A stretch of 29,121 nt of DNA, taken from an uncultured Bacteroidales bacterium. GTDB lineage: Bacteria; Bacteroidota; Bacteroidia; Bacteroidales; Paludibacteraceae. The position numbers were made by a program, and so were the translations under genes. The notes beneath the pieces are model-generated. The model did not search any database, had not been told where the DNA came from, and saw only the letters and a program-made list of their open reading frames with translations. Of this stretch, positions 1 through 5,533 are shown piece by piece (the stretch's first letter is position 1; each line of letters opens with the position of its first letter). The stretch covers positions 1-29,121 of the forward strand of contig CALFTM010000010.1 in NCBI GenBank assembly GCA_937916355.1, read 5' to 3'.

Positions 1-826
1 AAGCACCCTCTCCGATGCGCGTCACTTTATACTTTTTCGACTCGAACTCAACTTCTGAAGGGATTTTCAGTTCGCCGGAAAAGTCACAACCATCCCAATC
101 CAATCTGTGCGCCACCCAAACCTCATTCTCTGCGATGATTTCATATTTCAAAGTAACCCCTTCGTAGGTGAAATTAAAATCCCGAAAAATTGACCTCCTC
201 TGAGACGAGCTCTTCGCAAAAGCCCCATCCCCGATGGACATAACTGAACTGGGAATAACAAAATTTTGTGGAAAACACCCAAAAAAAGCCTCATTTCCGA
301 TGCTTGTGACTGAGTTGGGAATAACGATGCTTTGCAGGTTGGCACAGTTCCAAAAAGCCTCATCCCCGATGTGCTTAACCGTATTGGGAATAGTGTAAGC
401 CGTGAGCGTTCTCGGCACTGCCAGCAATGTGTCGCCTGCCTTGTTGAACAGCACACCACCTTTTGACGAATAGTGTTTATTGCCTTTCGATACCTCAATC
501 TTAGAGAGACTGGCACATTCTCTAAAAGCATCACTTTCGATACTTTTCACAGAGCTGGGAATCGTAATACTTTGAATCCAACGTCCAAAAGCTGAATACC
601 ATCCTATGCACGTCACCTTATACTTTTTCTTTCCTAATGTAACTTCGGATGGGATTATGACATCGCCGGAAAGGTTATCGTCCAACTTTTCTACTCTTAC
701 CTCATTTTCTGCGATGACTTCATATTTCAAAGTCTGCCCTTTGTAGGTAAATTCAAACTTTTGCGCCTGCGCCACGCTTAGTGTGAGCAGGGCTGCTAAT
801 AGGGTTGTTATAAATTTTATTTTCAT
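1..826 (-). CDS. BspA-like leucine-rich repeat surface protein, 3' end outside window
   Basis: I translated this frame by hand from an ATG at 824-826 and it stays open for 275 codons to the left edge, so the gene is partial. Residues 1-22 form a Sec signal peptide with a hydrophobic core (ITTLLAALLTLSVAQA). Residues 24-75 are a beta-rich module (FxFTYKGQTLKYEV ... IPSEV ... KKYKVTxIG). Residues 80-205 are LRR_5 (BspA-type) repeats with the signatures SITIPSSVKSIESDAF, YTIPNTVKHIGDEAF and IVIPNSVTSIGNEAF. A second copy of the first module starts at 217. Such proteins are exported and often anchored on the Bacteroidetes surface, where some bind host proteins or other bacteria; the ligand here is unknown. 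A TAATTTTG promoter box sits just upstream. Which export route it uses cannot be judged, because the C-terminus is missing. Confidence 0.85.
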   Translation of the reverse strand, partial: MKIKFITTLLAALLTLSVAQAQKFEFTYKGQTLKYEVIAENEVRVEKLDDNLSGDVIIPSEVTLGKKKYKVTCIGWYSAFGRWIQSITIPSSVKSIESDAFRECASLSKIEVSKGNKHYSSKGGVLFNKAGDTLLAVPRTLTAYTIPNTVKHIGDEAFWNCANLQSIVIPNSVTSIGNEAFFGCFPQNFVIPSSVMSIGDGAFAKSSSQRRSIFRDFNFTYEGVTLKYEIIAENEVWVAHRLDWDGCDFSGELKIPSEVEFESKKYKVTRIGEGA

Positions 827-842
827 ATTGATATTGTTTTTA

Positions 843-850
843 CAAAATTA
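843..850 (-). promoter_or_regulatory. Promoter -7 box (TAATTTTG) of the left BspA-like gene
   Basis: The minus strand reads TAATTTTG, a perfect match to the Bacteroidetes primary sigma factor -7 consensus TAnnTTTG. It lies 17 bp before the ATG at 826 and implies a very short leader. No clear -33 TTTG is seen. Confidence 0.5.
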
Positions 851-900
851 TACTTTTCTCACGAAAAACGCTTCGTTTAAAAATTTATTTGATAGGCTGA

Positions 901-1038
901 GAACTTGTCAAGTAAATAAGCGAGAAAAGACTTACTGATTTTACTCATCATCATAATCCTCGTCATCCTCGTCATAAATTTCGACAATATAACTAAATTT
1001 AATAATATTGTCATCTGCTATTATTCCACTAACCATTG
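901..1038. repeat. Diverged direct repeat, copy 1 (partner at 2939-3079)
   Basis: This begins with GAACTTGTCAAG and continues through the 3' end of the 82-residue gene to the TGTCATCTGCTATT stretch. The partner at 2939-3079 has the same order of sequence with point changes, a deletion and a small insertion. Identity fades after about 1038. The similarity was seen by eye; the end points are approximate. Confidence 0.75.
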
Positions 1039-1189
1039 AATCCACACTACAAATATAGTGAAAATTTGGAGTTAGGGGGCTACTCAGACCTTCGGCTGTA
1101 AGATTTTGCTGTTCAAACCTGTGAAAAACGCTTTCGCATTCGGATTCAGATATAAGCCCATAATTTCTGATATTTAGGGAGCTAATCAC
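941..1189 (-). CDS. Hypothetical acidic 82-residue protein, probably a 3' gene fragment
   Basis: No family is recognised. The C-terminus is strikingly acidic (EIYDEDDEDYDDE). The only in-frame start is a GTG at 1187-1189 that overlaps the stop codon of the upstream 163-residue gene. The first seven codons belong to the perfect repeat that ends at 1170, so the present 5' end was created by the repeat junction. The original start and promoter therefore seem to be missing. A shorter, frameshifted relative of the last 30 or so residues lies at 2979-3079. It could still be translated by coupling to the upstream gene, but a decayed gene is at least as likely. Confidence 0.45.
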   Translation of the reverse strand: MISSLNIRNYGLISESECESVFHRFEQQNLTAEGLSSPLTPNFHYICSVDSMVSGIIADDNIIKFSYIVEIYDEDDEDYDDE

Positions 1190-1705
1190 ACTCGCACAAC
1201 CTTTTTATTTTTTCATATCTTGGCTTAATCATGAAGAGTTTGAAAATCATTACAAAAAGTATCAAAGTTTCTTTCTCGCTCATATCTAAAAAATAGTCAA
1301 AAAAATCTACCCAACTCCTATCAAGATTGGAAATAATGTAAGTAAAAAAGAAGCAAACGATACATATCGTATCAAGATTTTGAACTATTGACAATGGAAT
1401 TGTCAATTTGTGAAGTGGGATTACATTTAATTTAGTCAACACCAAAGTTAACAAATACGTTACTAACCACATTACAATTGGGCCCAAGTAAAAAATAAAA
1501 GAATAATAAAAAAAAACTATTACAGACAACCAAAACGTCTTCCTTATAGAAAAATTCACTTCAGAATAATTATCATATATTTCCGTACAAAAATAATGCA
1601 ATGCGAAAATAAGAGTAATAATTAACCAATTTAAAATCAGGTCTTTTGTTACAATTTTGAATAAGTCGCTCATAATCTATAATTTATTTGTATACCGGAG
1701 TTATT
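1170..1705. repeat. Perfect 536-bp direct repeat, copy R1
   Basis: Read side by side, 1170-1705 and 2373-2908 are identical at every base, with an offset of 1203 bp. The left edge is ATATTTAGGGAG and the right edge is CCGGAGTTATT; the flanking bases differ on both sides. The unit holds one complete 163-codon gene with about 32 bp of leader and 12 bp beyond its stop, so it behaves as a single-gene cassette. No inverted termini or transposase are seen. Confidence 0.97.
1182..1673 (-). CDS. Small integral membrane protein, copy 1 of an identical pair
   Basis: This 163-residue protein is identical to the product of 2385-2876. It is not recognised as a named family. Four hydrophobic stretches are visible, at about residues 13-28 (LILNWLIITLIFALHY), 46-62, 65-82 and 98-114, and the C-terminus is short, basic and cysteine-containing (RYEKIKRLCECD). 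The gene lies 35 bp after the stop of the 211-residue gene and overlaps the next ORF by 8 bp. Its place in an AT-rich array of small unrelated genes suggests an accessory role, for example an immunity or phage-encoded membrane protein. That is inference from context only. Confidence 0.7.
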   Translation of the reverse strand: MSDLFKIVTKDLILNWLIITLIFALHYFCTEIYDNYSEVNFSIRKTFWLSVIVFFYYSFIFYLGPIVMWLVTYLLTLVLTKLNVIPLHKLTIPLSIVQNLDTICIVCFFFTYIISNLDRSWVDFFDYFLDMSEKETLILFVMIFKLFMIKPRYEKIKRLCECD

Positions 1706-1708
1706 ATA

Positions 1709-2344
1709 TTATACTTTAAGAAAATTCAATATATCAGAATCCGAATAATCTTCTTCTATTATTCCAATTTCCTGTAAATCCTGTTTATGCTCCATCAGTT
1801 TCCAAAATAAAGAGACAATCACCCATAAACGCATTGAAAAATCATTAAGCGACCCTTCTAATGTACATATATTCATTCTTTTATTTCTGACGACATCAAC
1901 GGTGATTTTATTTGAAAAGACATCCACAACAATTGTATTTTCCCGAGTATTTACATTAGTTGAGATATACTTATTGGGAAGTCCAAATAAATTAAACATA
2001 TTATAAAGCTGTTCTATAGAATCAACGTCTTTCTCGTACATGTCAAATAAACATCTGTTTTTTAATTCTATTTTTTGGGCTTCGTCATGTGTGGAAGACT
2101 TTAGAAGATCAAATAAAACATAATCATGACATGCGTCAGACTCTTTTTTATATTTTTTTAATATCGTATTTTTGTCTCTGTTTTTTTTTATACGAATCCA
2201 TTCTTCTCCTTCTTTAATTAAGTCCCAACTAACTTCTGGGTCTCCATAACTAAGTTTATCACCAAAAATCACCAACTTACACCATCTATTAGCAAAAAAC
2301 TCATCTTTACTAAAATAGGAATAAACTTTCTTAATAGTCACCAT
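1709..2344 (-). CDS. Hypothetical 211-residue protein between the two repeat copies
   Basis: No family is recognised. The protein is soluble, lysine- and aspartate-rich, and has no signal peptide or membrane segment. The N-terminal half has a charged helical stretch with WDLIKEGEEWIRIKKNRD. The C-terminal half is probably alpha/beta (NTIVVDVFSNKITVDVVRNK) followed by a helical tail ending IIEEDYSDSDILNFLKV. The gene fills almost all of the space between the two 536-bp repeats: its stop is 4 bp from R1 and its start 28 bp from R2. Recombination between the repeats would therefore delete exactly this gene and one repeat. Size, solubility and context resemble immunity proteins of polymorphic toxin arrays, but no motif confirms it. 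Confidence 0.65.
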   Translation of the reverse strand: MVTIKKVYSYFSKDEFFANRWCKLVIFGDKLSYGDPEVSWDLIKEGEEWIRIKKNRDKNTILKKYKKESDACHDYVLFDLLKSSTHDEAQKIELKNRCLFDMYEKDVDSIEQLYNMFNLFGLPNKYISTNVNTRENTIVVDVFSNKITVDVVRNKRMNICTLEGSLNDFSMRLWVIVSLFWKLMEHKQDLQEIGIIEEDYSDSDILNFLKV

Positions 2345-2372
2345 AAATCACAATTCTATCTTTAGATTATAC

Positions 2373-2908
2373 ATATTTAGGGAGCTAATCACACTCGCAC
2401 AACCTTTTTATTTTTTCATATCTTGGCTTAATCATGAAGAGTTTGAAAATCATTACAAAAAGTATCAAAGTTTCTTTCTCGCTCATATCTAAAAAATAGT
2501 CAAAAAAATCTACCCAACTCCTATCAAGATTGGAAATAATGTAAGTAAAAAAGAAGCAAACGATACATATCGTATCAAGATTTTGAACTATTGACAATGG
2601 AATTGTCAATTTGTGAAGTGGGATTACATTTAATTTAGTCAACACCAAAGTTAACAAATACGTTACTAACCACATTACAATTGGGCCCAAGTAAAAAATA
2701 AAAGAATAATAAAAAAAAACTATTACAGACAACCAAAACGTCTTCCTTATAGAAAAATTCACTTCAGAATAATTATCATATATTTCCGTACAAAAATAAT
2801 GCAATGCGAAAATAAGAGTAATAATTAACCAATTTAAAATCAGGTCTTTTGTTACAATTTTGAATAAGTCGCTCATAATCTATAATTTATTTGTATACCG
2901 GAGTTATT
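2373..2908. repeat. Perfect 536-bp direct repeat, copy R2
   Basis: Second copy of the unit described at 1170-1705, in the same orientation. It is bounded on the left by the leader of the 211-residue gene and on the right by a 30-bp spacer leading into the diverged repeat at 2939. Absence of any difference between copies points to a recent duplication or to ongoing gene conversion. Confidence 0.97.
2385..2876 (-). CDS. Small integral membrane protein, copy 2 of an identical pair
   Basis: The protein is identical over all 163 residues to that of 1182-1673, with the same four hydrophobic segments and basic, cysteine-containing tail. In this copy the GTG that opens the 82-residue ORF after copy 1 leads only to a 14-codon ORF before a stop, so the partner gene is absent. 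The downstream neighbour is the 211-residue gene. Both copies carry the same 32-bp leader, so both could be expressed if a promoter lies inside the repeat or upstream. Confidence 0.7.
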   Translation of the reverse strand: MSDLFKIVTKDLILNWLIITLIFALHYFCTEIYDNYSEVNFSIRKTFWLSVIVFFYYSFIFYLGPIVMWLVTYLLTLVLTKLNVIPLHKLTIPLSIVQNLDTICIVCFFFTYIISNLDRSWVDFFDYFLDMSEKETLILFVMIFKLFMIKPRYEKIKRLCECD

Positions 2909-2938
2909 TTAAAATCTGTTGTGTTGTATTGAATATTA

Positions 2939-3079
2939 GAACTTGTCAAGTTAATTAGCGAGAAAAGACTTACAGATTTTACTCATCATCATAATCCTCG
3001 TCATAAACCTCTCTTTTGACAATATAATTAAATTTAATTTAATAATATTGTCATCTGCTATTTTAACATCTAAACCATT
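2939..3079. repeat. Diverged direct repeat, copy 2 (partner at 901-1038)
   Basis: The stretch starts GAACTTGTCAAGTTAATTAG and tracks 901-1038 through the acidic C-terminal codons of the 82-residue gene. Compared with its partner it lacks part of the GAT/GAA-rich run and has an extra AATTT. The right side merges into the stop of the 127-residue gene. End points are approximate. Confidence 0.75.
2979..3079 (-). pseudogene. Frameshifted 3' remnant of an 82-residue-protein homologue
   Basis: On the minus strand one frame reads IADDNIIK and another continues FNYIV..EVYDEDYDDE before a TAA, matching the C-terminal third of the protein at 941-1189 (IADDNIIKFSYIVEIYDE...). The switch between frames is caused by a five-base AATTT insertion in the middle. 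There is no start codon, and the upstream side is directly joined to the end of the 127-residue gene. The pair of fragments shows that this locus once held at least two copies of the acidic gene. Confidence 0.65.
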
Positions 3080-3462
3080 CAAAAACAACATAAGCAAATA
3101 ATATAAGCAATCATTATTCCAATAGGCAATACAATTGCTATGTTACGAAGTATTATTGCAGTCTTAAATTCGTTAATCTTTTCGTTCAGTTTAGGGTCAT
3201 TTATTTCTTTTACCACTTTGTGACCGACTATACTGTAAGAAACACTATCATGGAAACTTCTAAATCGTTTCATCAATTTCGGATGATTTTTTTTTAGATA
3301 CGCAGCCAAATCATAGTCATTGGAGATTGAGTTAAAGTGGTAGGCCATCATAATGATTACCATACTGATGAATAATATTTCAAAGCCCTCTTCTCGGTTA
3401 CATAATGCTAAAGCTACTGTCCCCAAATAGATTGCTAACTGTATAACATATTCTTTTTTCAT
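3079..3462 (-). CDS. Hypothetical small membrane protein (127 residues)
   Basis: No family is recognised. The sequence suggests two or more N-terminal hydrophobic helices (about residues 5-20 and 27-42) and a long C-terminal hydrophobic hairpin (about 102-127, ending AYIICLCCF). In between is a soluble, basic central part (KKNHPKLMKRFRSF). The layout is a membrane-anchored cytoplasmic loop. It is the first gene of the AT-rich leftward array and starts 73 bp after the ung stop. There is no link to any pathway. Its stop codon sits at the edge of the diverged repeat, so its last codons may also have been shaped by the rearrangement. Confidence 0.6.
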   Translation of the reverse strand: MKKEYVIQLAIYLGTVALALCNREEGFEILFISMVIIMMAYHFNSISNDYDLAAYLKKNHPKLMKRFRSFHDSVSYSIVGHKVVKEINDPKLNEKINEFKTAIILRNIAIVLPIGIMIAYIICLCCF

Positions 3463-3535
3463 ATCTTAAAACGTATTTATGAAGGTTCCCTGTTTTTTAT
3501 AAAACTATCTAAAGAATCCTTTCGTTTGGGACTAT

Positions 3536-4198
3536 TTACCAAACAATTTCAGTTTCTCCTTTAGATTGCAGATATTCATTGGCAGCACGGAAATGTCCGC
3601 ATCCGTCAAACCCTCTGTAGACTGAAAGAGGAGAGGGGTGTGATGTTTTTAAAATGAGGTGCTTTTTAGGGTCGATGACTGCCCCTTTCTTTTGTGCGTA
3701 GGAACCCCATAGCATGAAAACGACGTGTTCTTTGCGGTCGGATATCTCTTTGATGACACGGTCGGTAAACTCTTCCCATCCTTTGTTTTGGTGTGAGCCG
3801 GCTTGTCCCTCCCTCACCGTTAGGGTGGCGTTCAGCAGGAAGACTCCTTGTCTCGCCCAATGCTCCAGATTGCCACTTTGAGGGATTGCCTTCCCAAGGT
3901 CTCTTTGAATCTCTTTGAAGATGTTGACAAGGGATGGTGGGAATTGGATTCCTTCATTTACGGAAAAACAGAGTCCGTGGGCTTGTCCCAATCCATGATA
4001 AGGGTCTTGTCCGAGGATGACTACCTTCACGTTGTTGAAAGGGCATAGGTCGAAAGCATTGAATATTAATTTGGCTGGAGGAAAGATACGATGTTCCGCA
4101 TATTCCTTTTTGACAAATGAAGTGAGGATGGAGAAGTAGGGTTTTTCAAACTCATCCTGCAATATCTCTTTCCAAGAAGATTCTATTTTTACATCCAT
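3536..4198 (-). CDS. ung: Uracil-DNA glycosylase (family 1)
   Basis: Removes uracil from DNA, arising by cytosine deamination or dUTP incorporation, as the first step of base excision repair in the cytoplasm. The diagnostic motifs are present: GQDPYH at residues 63-68 with catalytic Asp65, and HPSPLS at 187-192, the minor-groove loop that carries the second catalytic histidine. The length of 220 residues is normal for bacterial Ung. It starts at ATG 4196-4198, only 4 bp after the ribF stop, so the two are co-transcribed and probably translationally coupled. This is the last core gene before the AT-rich accessory patch to its left. Confidence 0.97.
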   Translation of the reverse strand: MDVKIESSWKEILQDEFEKPYFSILTSFVKKEYAEHRIFPPAKLIFNAFDLCPFNNVKVVILGQDPYHGLGQAHGLCFSVNEGIQFPPSLVNIFKEIQRDLGKAIPQSGNLEHWARQGVFLLNATLTVREGQAGSHQNKGWEEFTDRVIKEISDRKEHVVFMLWGSYAQKKGAVIDPKKHLILKTSHPSPLSVYRGFDGCGHFRAANEYLQSKGETEIVW

Positions 4199-4202
4199 TT
4201 TT

Positions 4203-5129
4203 CTAAAATTTAAGTGTTAAGACTTTTTTTCGGTCTTCCTCCAACGCGCTAATCAAAGCCTCTTTGGATGAAAAACGTTGTTGGGGGCGAAGGAACTCCA
4301 CAAATTCGACGGTGATTTCCTTCCCATAAAGGTCTTTTTGAAAGTTAAAAATATTTACCTCTATGGTAGGTTCTCCTTTTGATTCAAATGTCGGACGTGT
4401 ACCGATACATGCCATTCCTTTGTAGGTCTGGTTGTTGACGGTCACTTTAACAGCATATACACCCAATGCAGGGACGATTTTGTGAGTAGAGTAGGGGCGG
4501 AGGTTCGCTGTTGGAAATCCGATGGAGCTGCCGATTTTCTGACCATGCTCTACTATGCCAGACATTTTGTAGAAGTAACCCAGATACTCCTTCGCCTCCT
4601 TCACCTCCCCTTTGTCGATGAGACGGCGTATGAATGATGAGCTTACATTATCCCCGTTTTCTGTTTTAAATACGGGGGCTTGTGAGACTTTCATGGAGAG
4701 TCGCTCTCCATACGAGACGTAGTCTTCAAAGCCTGCCTCCCTGTTTCGACCGAAGCGGTGGTCGTAGCCGATGATGAGATGTTCCACATGAAGGGTCTCC
4801 TTCAGAAATCCGCGCATGAAGTCGAATGCGGAATATTGCGCCAACTCCATGGTGAACGGGATTTGTATGCAGAAATCAATGGGGAGAGTGTGGAATAGTT
4901 CGTTTTTCTCCTCAAAAGTATTCAGTAATTTGGGTTGATACGCCTCTTGAAAAACGGTTCTTGGATGAGGCCAAAAGGTGAGTATGGCGGTTTGTAGCTC
5001 CTCCTTTCGCCCCAACTCGCAAAGGTTTTTGAGTAAATACCTGTGTCCGATATGCAAACCATCGAAAAAGCCTATCGTAAGAGCAAGTTTTTCTCCGGGG
5101 AAATTTTTTATGTTATTTATTATTCTCAC
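4203..5129 (-). CDS. ribF: Bifunctional riboflavin kinase / FAD synthetase
   Basis: Converts riboflavin to FMN and then FMN to FAD with ATP. The N-terminal FAD synthetase (nucleotidyltransferase) domain shows GFFDGLHIGH at residues 20-29, IGYDHRFGRNREAG at about 120-133 and SSSFIRRL at about 163-170. The C-terminal flavokinase domain shows GSSIGFPTANL at 200-210 and the late PTFESKGEPTIEVNIFNF stretch. The 308-residue length is typical. The start appears to be GTG at 5127-5129, since no ATG is close by. It forms a two-gene operon with ung. Confidence 0.96.
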   Translation of the reverse strand: MRIINNIKNFPGEKLALTIGFFDGLHIGHRYLLKNLCELGRKEELQTAILTFWPHPRTVFQEAYQPKLLNTFEEKNELFHTLPIDFCIQIPFTMELAQYSAFDFMRGFLKETLHVEHLIIGYDHRFGRNREAGFEDYVSYGERLSMKVSQAPVFKTENGDNVSSSFIRRLIDKGEVKEAKEYLGYFYKMSGIVEHGQKIGSSIGFPTANLRPYSTHKIVPALGVYAVKVTVNNQTYKGMACIGTRPTFESKGEPTIEVNIFNFQKDLYGKEITVEFVEFLRPQQRFSSKEALISALEEDRKKVLTLKF

Positions 5130-5209
5130 TTAATTAGTTTATAATCAGCGGATTGTAAAACAATTTATTTTTAATTGCATGAAAAGTTTTGTAAATATTA
5201 AAAAATTAC

Positions 5210-5217
5210 TAACTTTG
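5210..5217 (+). promoter_or_regulatory. Promoter box (TAACTTTG) for the tRNA
   Basis: TAACTTTG is a perfect TAnnTTTG match, preceded by a TTTG at 5188-5191 with an 18-bp gap, close to the usual Bacteroidetes -33/-7 arrangement. It lies about 50 bp before the tRNA gene and points toward it. Confidence 0.6.
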
Positions 5218-5269
5218 CAAACGTTTTTGCAAATGTAGTAAAGAATTTTCTTATTACAAAATTGCAAAA

Positions 5270-5344
5270 GGGCCCATAGCTCAGTTGGTTAGTAGCACCT
5301 GACTCATAATCAGGGGGTCACAGGTTCAAGTCCTGTTGGGCCCA
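5270..5344 (+). tRNA. tRNA with CAT anticodon (elongator Met, or Ile2 read as AUA)
   Basis: The cloverleaf was folded by hand. Acceptor arms are GGGCCCA (5270-5276) and TGGGCCC (5337-5343), with discriminator A at 5344. The anticodon stem is CCTGA/TCAGG with loop CTCATAA, placing the anticodon CAT at 5305-5307. The T stem is ACAGG/CCTGT with loop TTCAAGT. The 3' CCA is not encoded. The D arm is unusual: GCTC is opposed by TAGC, leaving one C-T mismatch, as if a T had been inserted into the common GGTTAGAGC. The anticodon stem C27-G43 and absence of initiator features make initiator tRNA unlikely. Met versus lysidine-modified Ile cannot be settled by eye. Confidence 0.9.
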
Positions 5345-5381
5345 CAAATTTTATAAAACCATAAAATCTTGTCAATTTTGA

Positions 5382-5420
5382 GGGGAGGATCCGTTGGATA
5401 ACGTGTCCCCCTTTTTTTTT
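5382..5420 (+). terminator. Possible intrinsic terminator after the tRNA
   Basis: AGGGGA at 5381-5386 can pair with TCCCCC at 5406-5411, followed by nine T at 5412-5420. The loop of about 19 nt is long, so the hairpin is modest, but the T run and its position 38 bp after the tRNA fit a terminator. Confidence 0.5.
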
Positions 5421-5476
5421 GTAAAGCATACTAAGATTTTTATCTGCTTAGTTTTCTGGCTTTTTATAAAATAAAT

Positions 5477-5505
5477 GAGGGTGCGACCACAAAGGACGCA
5501 CCCTC
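5477..5505 (-). terminator. Terminator hairpin after purL
   Basis: A perfect 9-bp stem, GAGGGTGCG (5477-5485) with CGCACCCTC (5497-5505), has an 11-nt loop. On the minus strand it is followed by a T-rich but interrupted tract (ATTTATTTTATAAAAAG). It sits 29 bp beyond the purL stop and closes the five-gene operon. It may also stop transcripts coming from the tRNA side. Confidence 0.7.
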
Positions 5506-5533
5506 TAAATTATTAGAAATCAAACCTCTTTGG

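Noticed and set aside
148..534. A 128-codon minus-strand frame within the left BspA-like gene
   Set aside because: It is out of frame with the hand-translated LRR reading, which has a signal peptide and repeats across the same bases; this frame has none.
1170..2908. The 536-bp repeats as a composite transposon or insertion sequence
   Set aside because: No transposase, terminal inverted repeats or target duplication are visible; the repeat contains only a small membrane-protein gene.
830..3530. A polymorphic toxin or complete defence system in the AT-rich array
   Set aside because: No toxin domain, nuclease motif or known defence protein could be seen; only the gene-array layout suggests it, so no system is claimed.
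5430..5452. Second hairpin ACTAAG/CTTAGT after the tRNA as another terminator
   Set aside because: The stem is only six AT-rich pairs with an 11-nt loop; the T run after it is weak and a better candidate lies just upstream.
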